From positions 620,001-684,000 of the forward strand of contig JBBELK010000052.1 in the NCBI GenBank assembly GCA_037783545.1: a DNA stretch of 64,000 nt, written 5' to 3'. Source of the DNA: Henricia sp. BOLD:AAB3569. Its lineage: Eukaryota > Echinodermata > Asteroidea > Spinulosida > Echinasteridae. Shown here piece by piece: positions 24,577 to 36,253 of this stretch (positions are counted from its first letter, which is position 1; each line of letters opens with the position of its first letter). The notes beneath the pieces are model-generated. The model saw nothing but the letters and a program-made list of their open reading frames with translations, was not told where the DNA came from and searched no databases. Position numbers and translations under genes: made by a program.

Positions 24577-25164
24577 TGGAAGCTGTACTGTGTTGTATGC
24601 AATCCTGAGATGGTATATTGCCTTCCGTCATCTACAACACTAACTTTACAGTATGCATGTACTAGCTAGCGCAAATGTGTACTTGCCGGGAGATGTGTTT
24701 GGCAATGCATGGAACGGTTGTACGTGTATGCAGTGCAGAACTGCTGGCATGGTAATGTCACAATGTCAAAATTATTGCAGATAGGAAACCAAAACTGTTC
24801 CAAACCAAATACCGGTACAGCTGTAAAAACCATTCTGATTTAGGAAATGTTTGTCTACCGTAGCACTACAGATATGCTTGTACAGTACCGGTACATACCG
24901 TATAGTACCTGTAATAATTGCACAGCAATTTTCAAGGTTGCGCAGCTCAAATCAGTGATCTGTGGACAACAATTGTGTACATACATCTACATCAGCCAAT
25001 CTCTTTCACCTTGTAATCATAATGGCTTATTTTCAACACTGGCATTATTGCTGTTTTACGGTAGCATGACTGATCTTCCTCACAAAAACGCACCCACACA
25101 AATAATGCAACACTTCATTTCAAAGTGCAGTCAAACTGGCCTAAAATGCATGCACCATTTACCT

Positions 25165-25816
25165 TAAGGCCAAGGGAATGAAATTTCATGTTTTGCGTCC
25201 GAGCAAAAATTAAAACACATGCGGCATTTTTTCATTTTTCATTATTCATTATTTTTTATGAAATCTTTCAAATAGAAAAATGAATAACACGGGAGACACC
25301 CAGAAGAAAACGAACGATATGTTTCATTAATACAGCTAAAGAAAAGGTAGGCTGACCCAGGAAAATTTTAAAAACATTGACACATTCTCGCCAGAAATAT
25401 TTTTGCGATGTGAAATGCACAGTAAAAAGACACGCAAAAAAGCTATATGGGCTAGCGCATACATCTATGCGCAGGGAACGCTGAAATACAATTGGTAAAA
25501 TTCACATTCCCATCAAGCCATCAGTATCAAATATTATCACTGAAGCATTTATTAGAAAAGTATTAAAATACATGTATCTTTCATTCATTTTCGGGGAAAT
25601 TCGGGGGCAGGAAACAAAACCAAGAAAACATTTTTTGTTTAAATAATGAATTTTTGTTTAAATAATGAATTTTTGTTTAAATAATGAATTTTTGTTTAAA
25701 TAATGAATTTTTGTTTAAATAATGAATTTTTGTTTAAATAATGAAAATTTTGGGCGGGTGATTCACGGCCATGCGGGAGGTGGACGCAAAACATGAAATT
25801 TCATTCCCTTGGCCTA
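25165..25816. mobile_element. MITE, AAGGCCAAGGGAATGAAATT ends
   Basis: The two ends are about 35-bp inverted repeats, AAGGCCAAGGGAATGAAATT followed by TCATGTTTTGCGTCC, with TTA-type sequence outside. The interior is A/T-rich and includes the 19-bp tandem array at 25632-25745. Confidence 0.8.
25632..25745. repeat. Tandem repeat, 19-bp unit, 6 copies
   Basis: TTTTTGTTTAAATAATGAA is repeated six times with essentially no variation, inside the MITE at 25165-25816. The uniformity suggests recent expansion. Confidence 0.9.
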
Positions 25817-25841
25817 ATTATACTTCCAAATAATGAAAGTA

Positions 25842-26781
25842 CCGTAATTTTCGGAATATAAGCCGCGGCTTATACTTTGATTTTGCAAAATAAAAAGTTC
25901 CCGGCGGCTTATAAACCGGGCGGCTTATACGCCGAGCTCTAAAGATGAAAATCATTATATGCTCATATATACATTATGTATCGTAGTTCGTGAAATAATT
26001 CTATCAATTTTTTATGGGAATTTTTTATTGTCAACGAACGATGTTGAAGACCGTCGCACGCGCACGAAAAGGTGTGCAAATTTCCCAGGTACCGATCTTT
26101 GTTGGTGACCCATACATCGATGTGACACTGCACAAGCGCAGGCAACCAGTTTGCCATCGGACCATGCCATCGGTCGTAAGTACTCGTCTAACGCCAACAA
26201 ATCATTTGGTGCGTCTGTTCCTTCCGTGTTTTCTTCCATTCTTGTTAGTTTTAGTTGATGTTTTGAAATTCTAAAAGTTTACGTGTTTGTCATTGTATGT
26301 GGAAATTTGTCTTTTAGATGGAAAATCATTACAAGTAATTTTAATTAACGATGTATTTCCATCGATGTACGTACATTGTACAGTCACTTTGCCCAACTTG
26401 AGCCCCTTCGCCCAAAAGCCATTTCGCCCAAGCGGCATACGTGTACGTACGTCCGCAAGGCAGGCAAACGGTCCTCTATTTTAATTACGCAAATATTTAT
26501 AGTCTTTCGTTTTACAAATGTATCTAAAAAAAACAAATTTAACATATGCATTTTCCTTTGCTCACGCACGTACGCGAAGGTGCATTCGTAATAATCCAGC
26601 CAAGTGTCAATTTTCATGGTTATTGATGTACATGTATATGATGCAATGGGCAATGTAGATGAGGGCAAAATGGTGCGGCTTATACGATGGTGCGGCTTAT
26701 ACGCCGACTATGAATCTTATTTTGAAGATTTCGGAGCGCCGCAGCTAATACACCGGGCGGCATATATTTTGAAAATGACGG
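25842..26781. mobile_element. Deleted derivative of the pogo-like element
   Basis: CCGTAATTTTCGGAATATA and the other end (ATGACGG) are flanked by TA. The subterminal TATAAGCCGC repeats and a long inner stretch match 21640-22416 in reverse. At 940 bp it is a shortened, non-autonomous copy of the element at 19911. Confidence 0.8.
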
Positions 26782-27149
26782 TATAGGCTTGTTTTTTACT
26801 GATATGATATGCTTAAAAAGCCTATACTTTCAATAGAACAATTTTTTTCCTATCAAAAACGTGGCTCCAAATGGAATCTTTAACCTAGTCTTTTTACAGT
26901 AAATTGCATCTTTTGGGTAAAATCAAAATCTCTCCACGTTCTACATACCGCCCTGGCCGTAATACTTTCACAACTTGAGTACACACCTTCGTTTTTCTCA
27001 AATTGACAAACTCACCTCGCCGTGCACGTGCAGTATGTAAAAATGGCCGTATGGCTGGCGCATTGAATTATGGGCTGGCACCAGTAGGACAAAGAGATAG
27101 GGGTGCTATTCACAATGAATGGTCGAGTTCGGGCGGTGATTTTGACATG

Positions 27150-27266
27150 GATTTTGTTTAGCCTAGACTGGCCCCCTGTCCACATATTTACTTCCCCATG
27201 CGTTGTATGAGCGAGAGCAGCGTAGCGCACATAGACAGAGGGCCAGTCTAGGCTAAACAAAATCTA
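27150..27266. mobile_element. Palindromic MITE, GCCTAGACTGGCCCCCTGTC arms
   Basis: ATTTTGTTTAGCCTAGACTG and its complement form arms of about 35 bp around a short GC-rich loop (GAGCGAGAGCAGCGTAGCGC). The TAGACTGG core links it to the small palindromes at 32333-32413 and 32928-33014. Confidence 0.7.
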
Positions 27267-28051
27267 TCCGCGTTGGTGGGACTACTTTCCTTTTGACGCG
27301 ATATTAGTAGCGAAATCAACATGGTCAAGTCTCCCGTCTGTCCAGATTTGTCGATTTTACTCCAGATTTTGCTCCCTTTTATCCTTTTTTGATGTTTGAG
27401 TCATCATGGACAATGAACGACAAGGGTACAGAAGTCTTGAGATTACAAGGACCTTCATGGTGTGCTTTTAAATGTCTGATTTGGAATTTACGGTAAGAAT
27501 TTGGCCTTGAGTATTTGGCCTCTTGAGGGCGTGTAAGATTGGTCCACACCATGAAGGGGGTTAAAATGTTAAGGGGCTAAAAGTGTTATACAGAAAATGA
27601 TAACGTCCCAATATAAACGTCCAAAACAACACTTTTAGCCTTCTAAAAGTAGGTCCAAGAGATCTTTTCTTTTAAAACTTTTTTAAGGAAGAGTATTACT
27701 ATTAGACCTTTTCTGATTGAAAAAAATGAAAATGATTAGCCGGTCAATTTGCTAGTTGCCGACTTATTTTGAAATTGAAAGCTCTGTCAGTGTAATTTTG
27801 TCGAATTTTAGATTTTCGGATTAACAGAACATGTAGGAACCTACTTTTGCTCATCAGTACGCTCGAACCTGACCATACGATAACGGCACCGTTTTCCTTG
27901 TTTTTGCCATGATTCACAAATACAAACATAGATATAAAATTGAAAAGGTATGTAAGTGAGGTATTATAATTATTACTTAAGTAGGCCTACACCATTCAGA
28001 TTCATGTTTTCTAAAACTGATTGCAAACGACAATCACATATCTAGGCCTAA

Positions 28052-28956
28052 AAGCCTAAGGTACATCGACCTTGCAACTGGAAGCAACTCAACTGTGCGT
28101 AGAGTGCACATCATCAACGGCAACTGATTAGTTGCGCAACTAGCAGCAACTGGGAGCATCCAGCCATGTCTACATTTCCAGAGCAATTTTGTAAAGCCTA
28201 GAGTACATTGAGCTTACAACTGGAAGCAACTGTTGCTTGCAGTTGCTGTTGATGTGCACCCACATAATCAGATGCACTCGTGCAACCGACAGCAACTATA
28301 CTTGTACGCGTACATAACGAAACTGACCGCAAGTTACTAAGGATACAACTACTGTAGTTGCCAGAAAGTAGAACATAATGAGCAACTCGTGGCAACTGGT
28401 ATTCTTCCAGTTGCCAGTAGTTGCACGTACATCGACCTTTTTAACCAACTGATCAGTTGCTCCCAGTTGCCGCGAGTTGCTTCTACATTGCGTCTGTCCA
28501 CAGTAATGGGGCACATTTGAAAAATAAGTCAATAATTCCTTTCAGATGTCTTTAGTTTATCTCAGAATTAAAGAAATGTCCTTGTTTTGTTCTCAGGAGA
28601 TAAATTTTGCCCAAAAAAGTAACAAATTGCTGCCACAACATACATTTTTTAAAAGCAAGTGCACAAATTTTCCTATTACTCAGGTAACATGGACAGACAA
28701 TTTTGTGACATATTTTCCCGTCTTTGTTACATGCATAATAGGAAAATTTGTGCACGAGGTATTGACAAATGTATGTTGTAGGACTATTTGTCTTACTCCT
28801 TGGTGAAAAAGTTATTTCCTCAGTTTAGCTTGATAATTTAAAGATAAAATTAAGACATTTGAAGTGAACTGGGACCTAAGATCTTGAATGTTACAGAATT
28901 GTACCCCATTACCGTGGACAGACCCATTTGCAAGGTCGATGTACGTTAGGCTTAAA
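28052..28956. mobile_element. Inverted-repeat element, GTACATCGACCTTGCAACTG ends, interrupted
   Basis: The left end (AAGCCTAAGGTACATCGACC) is answered at 28931-28955 by GCAAGGTCGATGTACGTTAG. Between them run imperfect copies of GCAACTGG and CAGTTGC motifs. A second element (28490-28925) has inserted near its right end. A related copy is at 39475-39785. Confidence 0.6.
28490..28925. mobile_element. GGGTCTGTCC-end element nested in 28052-28956
   Basis: The ends TCTGTCCACAGTAATGGGGC and complement (CCCCATTACCGTGGACAGAC) are inverted repeats. Inside is an imperfect palindrome with ACAACATACATTTTTTAAAA. A relative occupies about 52866-53161. Confidence 0.65.
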
Positions 28957-29017
28957 GGGATACTGGCTTTAACAACTACATACTGTACATGTAACTTCTT
29001 GAAAAGTTTGATCTCAC

Positions 29018-29190
29018 CTAGAGGGCAAGTAGCTCCTCCGTTTCTTTTGAACAGCAAGATGGGACATTAGGTCTTTGTCTCTTTATTCCTGATTTCAAGT
29101 GTGTTGTTGATGATGCTGATGATAAATCATCATGGAGATGCTCATCTGTCCTGAGTTCAACATTCTTGGTTCCTTGCATGTGACAATGAC
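29018..29190 (-). other. Possible 5' non-coding exon of the GRAM-domain gene
   Basis: On the minus strand an acceptor (cactcgcag) precedes, and a strong donor (TCTAG|gtgaga) follows, a 173-base segment. In the frame needed to reach the ATG at 24576 there is an in-frame stop, so it would be untranslated. In another frame it holds a 53-codon ORF (MQGTKNVELRTDEHLHDD...) whose stop TAG sits exactly at the donor. It could be an upstream ORF, part of another transcript, or chance. Confidence 0.35.
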
Positions 29191-29899
29191 CTGCGAGTGA
29201 GGAGGTACAAAAACAAGGAGAGACTGCATTAAAGATGGCCAAGTGGCCATGCCTGAGTAAATTCAGGACACATTCATTTAGATGGGAGAAAAATTGTCGG
29301 CCAGATGGGCTTAAGAGCACATTCTTGTGCCAAAATATCATCTGCACGTGGTTCCTTTCTGAATATTTCAGTACAGAAGATGTACGACAGATGACCAAAG
29401 AATACAGTAGGATGAAGAGTGTGACTGTGCGAGTACAACATATTTTTAATACTAAGTCTAGGATATGCAATAAAGTAGCGCAGACATCCGGGAACTTCCG
29501 ATACAGGCTTGACATTTTTCCATCTTTATTGACATGAAAGTGAAAAGCTCATTGAGTGTGAAGCCCGACTTTCTTTTTCACCTGTTGCTTTGCGTTACTA
29601 GGTAAAAAACAAAACATGTTTTCACCGCATGACGTCGTCAAGCCCTCCCCTATCACCTGCTGCCCAGTCTCCACCTAGTCCGAGTGCCTCTGTTCACTCA
29701 GGACCCAGCGCGCCTTACTCAATTTATTCGTAAATTTGATTTTTGCACTGGATATATAAGCGTTACCATACTATTTATGGTGTTTCCGTCACAGAAATCT
29801 GTGCAGGCACATCAGCCCTTCCCAGCGCCCTAAAAGCATGTAATAAGGGCCGAGCGAAAATGCCTCCGACGCTTACCTCCGGGGGAGCGTCAGACGATT

Positions 29900-31545
29900 G
29901 TAGGTCAAGTCGCCCCCCCCCCTGACCGACTCGCCCCTGACCGACTCGCCCCTTACCAAATCGACCCCTGACCAGCTCGCCCCACCCCCCACCCCCCCTC
30001 GACTTGGTCACTTGGTTAAATTTTGTTTTCGAAAAACAAAACTACTCTCCAGGGCCACAGAGATTTCTGTAAATGCCAAGCAACATTTTTCTTGAAAATG
30101 AGTTGTTAAAAATTTTCTACAAAAATGTTTGGGCGCCACGATAAGGATTTCGATATTTGCACAACGGAGATTAGCTACATGCGCTTGCCGGACCGCCATA
30201 CGAGTTGGTCGGCGTTCGAGTTGGACGTCGAATTGTTTTCGCAAAATTTAATATGTAATATATGTTCCTTTTGAGGCCTTTACTTTTTCCAGGAAAACTC
30301 CATATGTGCTAATAACATGAGTTTAAAAGCATCTAATCTTGATCAAAATTCCACTTTTGCCAGAACACCATAGCAACCACTTTAAAGGCTTATTTTACAA
30401 AATGTGATTTTTTTTTGTGCAAAAAATCAACAATTTCGTTAAGTTAAATACCGATTAAAATTACAAATTCGAATTTGCTGCAGGGTACGGAGCAAAACAA
30501 GCAGCATTTCCTGGACGCCATGTATGAACATATAAGACTGGGATCCGTTCTGCGGAAGGTCAGGTTCCCGCCGCACCTGTACAATTACTAATTGTGCAGG
30601 CCGCACCGGAACGAAACGTACGCGCGTGCGGTATATGGTACGAGTTGACCACCAGCATTATTCGGAATCAGGTCAAGTCGCCCCTGGCCGAGTCGCCCCT
30701 TACCTACTCGCCCCTTTCCAAGTCGCCCCCTGACCGACTCGCACCTGACCGGCTCGCCCCTTACCAAGTCGCCCCCTGACCTACTCGCCCCCTGACCGAG
30801 TTGGCCCCCTGACTGACTCGCCCCTTAGACTACTCGCCCCCTTGACCCAATTATGTAAAGTGGCCAATCGCGAATTATGAAGTGTTTGGCAAAGTGGCGC
30901 CGGACCATCGTGATTCTTGTGATTCTTTTTGCGTTATGTTAATGGTAAATAGTACACACACGGCTGAATACAATGTAGGTTCTTGACTGCCGTATTTCCT
31001 TATTAATCGTATAATTAAACATTTTCCGATTCCAACCTTGGAAACATTATTCGCCCATAACAAAATAAATAAATAAATAAAATAAAAACAAAATAAAGCC
31101 TTATGCCATGCGGATCCGGTGTTGTTAACACATTCCCGTTACCTTTGTCTTTTAACGTTTGCTACTTATCAGACTATTGGGGAAAATGCAGCTGACAATC
31201 GCCTAGCGCCTATACCTACAAACTATTTAAACTTTCTGCGAATTCGTGCGCGCCAACGAAAACTTTGCGCGTTCGCGTTCGGGCCACTTTTTTCAATTGG
31301 GCTGGGGGCGAGTTGGTCAGGGGGCGACTCGGTTAGGGGGCGACTCGGTTAGGGGGCGACTCGGTCAGGGGGCGACTCGGTCAGGGGGCGAGTCAGTCAG
31401 GGGGCGACTCGGTCAGGGGGCGAGTCAGTCAGGGGGCGACTTGGTAAGGGGCGAGTCGGTCAGGGGGCGAGACGGTCAGGGGGCGACTTGGAAAGGGGCG
31501 AGTAGGTAAGGGGCGACTCGGCCAGGGGGCGACTTGACCTACAAG
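29900..31545. mobile_element. Foldback element with arms of 16-bp tandem units
   Basis: The outermost ends TGTAGGTCAAGTCGCCCCC (left) and complement (right, ending 31545) enclose arms built of a 16-bp unit, GGTCAGGGGGCGACTC, with variants (GGTTAGG, GAGTC). The right arm (31306-31541) has about 15 units. Opposite-orientation units occur at 29909-29998 and 30670-30846. The two left blocks are separated by about 670 bp of unrelated DNA, so it may be one interrupted or two overlapping elements. Confidence 0.7.
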
Positions 31546-31597
31546 TACAAACTTTTGTACAATCCATTTATTCCCGTATGATATGACCATGACAGAC

Positions 31598-31660
31598 CTA
31601 GCCCAGGTTGGACTCCGTACCGCATACTACATGTAGTAACTCGTAATGCAATGAAGACGG
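31598..31660. mobile_element. Partial copy of the TAGCCCAG(A/G)TTGGAC MITE
   Basis: TAGCCCAGGTTGGACTCCGT and the following sequence through CATTGCATTACG-like bases match the 79-bp element at 38139-38217 in reverse orientation. The second end is absent. Confidence 0.6.
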
Positions 31661-32142
31661 ACCGTGGCGTAATGCAGGAAAATTTATTGGATGGCAAACA
31701 TGCGATTTATTTAACTTTTTAGAAACTTCCGTCTAGTCAACTTACAACCAATGTGTCCTTGAATTTAGTGGGAACATTAAAATTGTCCACTTAGTTCTGG
31801 ATGGACGATATCAATGTTGATTTTAGTGAATTTTCGTAGTGTTGGTGCAAGACGATTCCGTGTGTGTATATAAACACTAACATTAATAACAATCACCAAG
31901 AGAGGGCGCCAGACATAGAGAATCGTCTCGCACCGGACTGAAAGGGAATGGTAAACATTGCACCAAAAATCCACTAAAATCAACGTTGAAATCGTCAATC
32001 CGGAAGTAACTGTACAATTTTAATGTTCCCAGTAAATCCAAAAGCACATTGGTGGTAAGTTAACTAAACTGAAGTTTCTAAAAAGTAAAATAAATTGCAT
32101 GTTTGCCATCCAATATGTTCCTGCAATAAAACGGTCTGTCAT
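31660..32142. mobile_element. Long inverted-repeat element, arms about 130-150 bp
   Basis: The left arm (ATTGGATGGCAAACATG, AACTTTTTAGAAACTTC, GGGAACATTAAAATTGT) is answered in reverse complement at 32008-32142. The centre again shows arms (GGATGGACGATATCAAC against GTTGAAATCGTCAATCC). No coding frame. Confidence 0.7.
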
Positions 32143-32162
32143 ACCATGGAGGTCTTTTTCTA

Positions 32163-33206
32163 GGCGCAAATTCTGAATTTAATTGCGCGCGCAGATTTTG
32201 AACTTCACCCAGTTCAAAGATTGCGCAGCGCAAATTTTGATTCCGACCGCAATTTCAGAATCTGCGCAAGATAGGTTGGGCGCAAATTTTGAACCATGCG
32301 CACATTTTGAACAAAGCGGCATTAGACTGGTCCTAGGTCCATGTGCACTACGCTTCTCTCGGTCTCGCTATACGACGAAGGGAAAATAAATGTGAAAACA
32401 GGGGACCAGTCTAATGCGGCATGCACTAGCGAATGCACCACATGCATACTAGACTGGTTCCCTTCCACATATTCATCTTGATCTGTGATTGGTCGTCTTT
32501 GCACGTACGTGTGCATTGTGTGTTTTATATTTTGTAAATAAAGTACATTTCCTAAAGCAAGGGCTTTGCCAATTTTTAAATATAAAACACACAATGTGCA
32601 CGGGAAAAGACGACCAATCACAGATCAAAATGAAGCGCCCTTTACCTGTCCTTATATTCTCCTATGTGAAATATGTGGACAGGAACCAGTCTACTCTTTA
32701 CCGATCCTTATATTTATAATTTTCGCAATAACTGATAGGATCGGGAACCAATCTAGCACCACACCAACTGTCAGAGAGCACGTGACGTAAGCAAATGCCC
32801 AAGCGCAGTTTTAATTTCGGTGCGCAATCTGATTCAGTACATGTACCTCCAGCTCAATTTTTTTAGAAGTATTAGGCAGAAGTATTTCCTCCTAATAGTT
32901 TAATGACAAGTTTAACTGACAAGTTTATAGACTGGTCCCCTGTCCTCATATTTATTTAACCTTCGTTGTTTAGCGAGAGAAGCGCAGCGCACATGGATTA
33001 GGGGAACCAGTCTAATGCTGCGTATGCGTACCGGATATGACGCAGGATATTGCTTTGTTCAAAATTTGCGCACGGTTCAAAATTTGCGGCCAACCTATCT
33101 TTTGCAGATTCTAAAATTGCGTTCGGAATCGAAATTTGCGCTGCACAATCTTTAAACTATAGGTGAAGTTCAAAATCTGAGCGAGCATAAATATTGCACC
33201 CAACAC
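32163..33206. mobile_element. 1-kb inverted-repeat element holding small palindromic MITEs
   Basis: Arms at 32163-32318 and 33054-33206 are imperfect inverted repeats of about 155 bp (AGATTTTGAACTTCACC, AGATAGGTTGG, CGCAAATTTTGAACC). Three TAGACTGG palindromes lie between them, at 32333-32413, about 32450-32757 and 32928-33014. The first has near-identical 9-base flanks (AAGCGGCAT / ATGCGGCAT). Confidence 0.7.
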
Positions 33207-33429
33207 TGGTAGTCTCTGATGCTCACCCTAGGGTGAGTGTCAGAGGCACTCGGCAGGATTAGCCCCCACCAAACTATGTCATGGCCTAGTACGCTGTGTT
33301 ACATGTACATGTAGGTCTAGGTTGGTTTACATTCAATTCGAACGAGTTGACCGTTTGCTCCCACCCCCACCCCACCCCCATACCGCCCCCACCCACCCAC
33401 CCCCAATCAATCGGTGAAGTGGTGTTCAC

Positions 33430-34990
33430 ACTATAGAGACAGACGAGACCAGCTTCGGCCTCTTTGTCTCCGGGATCTAAGGGAGCTGTTGCTTTCATTG
33501 GCGCTGGCCATTCCTCTTTTGGGAGTTGAAGAAAGGACGGTCCCTTGACCCACTGCAAACCCATCACAGAAGCTGTCAGACCACGGCTTAGATCATCAGC
33601 AGGGTTGGTTTACTGTTTACAGATGAACCTGGAGTTTTTCCCGAAGCTCAGTGTGAAGCATCTTGGCCAAACGTGAGGCGATGAGCGCAGCCATCAATTC
33701 CAGGTGTGGGATTGTGGTCTGGCGAAGAGGAGCAACTCTAGGCTTTGCCGCAAATAGACGAACGCATGGACCATTGGGAGTGTTCCAAAGCATGTAGGCG
33801 ACAGCACCATAGGCGGTAAAACGTGCATCTGCTAAAACATGCAACTCCGGATCCAGAACGCCGATTGTATCTGCCGGCTTAACGCTTCTGGGCACGTTTA
33901 GCACCTCAACTTCTTAAGTTTCCTTGGATCTTCAAACAGCTTGGTCCACAATTCCACGTGATCTTTCGGAAGTTCGTTTTCCCATCCTAATTTCAAATTT
34001 GCCCAACCGCCAGATAGCTTGCATAGCTATCCTAGCTAGCTCTGATGGTCACGGGCGTGTAGCTAACCCCAATGGGTCAAATAGCATTGATATCCTGGAC
34101 AGGACTAATATCTTTGTGAAGATCTCGGTCTCAGCGATTTCCTCCCTCATAGCGATTTTCTTCCTTGTGACAGGAGTTAGCAAACATCTCCATTGCTCTA
34201 GTTGTCTTCCTTGCACATGGCATCCAGTGGGCAGCTACAACTCGGTGCATGTTCTTACAACCAAAGTCTCAAAGTCATACAGCTTGCTCAGATCTAAACG
34301 ATACTTCGTGACGGCACTGACAAACGCCCTTGAAGTAGATACGTTTCCTGGACCAATCACAAACCACCCAAGCGGGGTCTTCTTCCCCACTGGCTCAAAT
34401 GGTAAGCCCCGTCGAACCTCCTCTTCAGCATGTAGATGGGCGTACTGGTCTCCAAGGATAAGGTCAGTCGGCCCAGCCCTATGGGATAATTCTAGATCAG
34501 AGATATGGGGAGAGGAAAGTCACCGACTGTCTAATGAAGCAACGCTAAGGACGGTACCATTGATCTCATGTGCATCTATTTCATGCTCTTCGTCTTCAGA
34601 CAATGGCGAAATCCACTTCACACGACTAAAGTTCTGCTTCAAGCGACCGCCTCCAACAACTGAAATTTCCAGTGGTTCTCCTTTACCCTGTGGACCGAGA
34701 GCTTCAGCGAAATCTCTTCGAACAATGGTGGTTGCTGCACCGCTATCTATGAGAACATTACACACATGTACCTTCCCTGACTCTTCTATTCCAGCTCTGA
34801 AAATCCCACAGCAGGCAGAATCCCGTCTCGGTCCAAGGTAGAAACGGCACCGCTATATTAGGGATGGAAGTGGATCAAGGGATGATGTACTCTTGTGAAA
34901 CCATTCTTTTCGCATTTCTTCTTGGATGTACACACTTTTCACCTTTATGGCCATGGATGAGACACGAGTAGCAGATGCAGTTGTCCTTCA
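33430..34990 (-). mobile_element. BEL/Pao LTR-retroelement fossil (internal region only)
   Basis: Minus-strand conceptual products show family signatures in the expected order: a CCHC zinc-knuckle-like stretch near 34930, an aspartic-protease-like region at about 34520-34765, and an RNase H-like region (YGAVAYMLW, IPHLELMAALIASRLAK) at about 33620-33900. No LTRs were recognised at either side. It is broken, with several breaks, and looks old. Confidence 0.75.
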
Positions 34991-35704
34991 CGGTGGATCA
35001 CTGGCAGATCGGCAGACGTCAACGCATGAAAATGAACTTTGATCCGTCTGATCCGAGCCCTGGCGGGGCTACGTCGTCGGATCCGCAGCTACAGAAGTAG
35101 CCTTTTGGCAAGGCTTTATGGCTTTGGGGTTATATTGTTCGGTAAAATGTGGGATAATTGGGCGTCTGAGCAAAGTATAATAAAGGCTGGGCGAAAGGCT
35201 GGGCTTTCTGTCTTGCCATAAACCCTTTTCGAACTGGCTACTGCTACATTATTTATTGCATGCAAGTAGTTGACCCATACGTCAAGAGTTCCTTGAGGAC
35301 ATGCATGGTTGCACATATTGTGCTTCCATCGTTGAACGATTGAAGTAACAAAAGGTGCCCCACAAGATGGCAGCTATTCGATACGGTCAATTGGAAGTTC
35401 ACACGCCAGTTCCCTTGGCCTTCGGGATCTAGCGTGTTAACTTTCAATACCTCGAGGAGCTATCGACTATTCACCCTCAAACAATGTGATATTTGTATAC
35501 TATTAATTCTGACAGGTTAATCTGGTTGGTGACTTGTGAAATATGATATAAGAAAAAAGAGTTTAAGAACAAAGTTTAAAACGAAGAGTTTATTCGCTGG
35601 CAGAGTCGTGACGACACATTGCGGGCGCTGGACTGTAACTATGGTTAATGGTTCACGCTCACGTTTTACATCTATCGTGTTTCCGCACAGTGTGTTTTAC
35701 TATT

Positions 35705-36012
35705 AAGGGGAGTTCACACTATCGCGAAAAAAATCACACTTTCGCGCTGCGCTCACCGCATTGCATGAGCTCCCAATCGCCGATTATTCAAAAATAGAAA
35801 ATTTCACTCTGGTATCTTGGGGCTTCTCTGATACCTCATTAGCTGCGCGTTGGAAAGGTCATCGCACCGCGGTCAAAGTTCAATAAATTTGAACTTTGAC
35901 CCAGCTCGAAACGTTTTGCGCGTCGCGATAGGCCGCGCACAAGCGGCAAACCAGTTTGTGTACAAACCAATGGAACAGTGTGATTATTCCGCGATAGTGT
36001 GAACTCCCCTTT
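35705..36012. mobile_element. MITE, GGGGAGTTCACACTATCGCG ends (copy 1)
   Basis: GGGGAGTTCACACTATCGCG and complement form terminal inverted repeats. The interior includes AAGTTCAATAAATTTGAACT, a small palindrome. A near full-length copy in reverse orientation is at 51893-52200. Confidence 0.8.
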
Positions 36013-36253
36013 AGTATTATTCTTTGACAAGAAAATGTTTAAAAATAAGGACCATAACGACTTGCAACATGGTTTGCTCATACCTACTCTTATAGCGATA
36101 TACGCTACCATGCCGCCTTATTTTGTGATGTTTGTAACAGAAACCCTAACAGAAAATGTTCCCTTTGAGACTCCTGTGCAAAACGAATGGAGAAACGCGT
36201 TGCCATGCAAGTAGCGTGAACCGTTGTCAAATAAGTGAGCGCGTCCGCGCACA

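Noticed and set aside
29018-29515. 165-codon minus-strand open frame as a membrane protein
   Set aside because: The upper part is an antisense-type hydrophobic stretch with no family signature and crosses a good splice acceptor at 29190.
33924-34841. 305-codon plus-strand open frame
   Set aside because: It is antisense to the BEL/Pao fossil, has no recognisable domain, and exists because the opposite strand was once coding.
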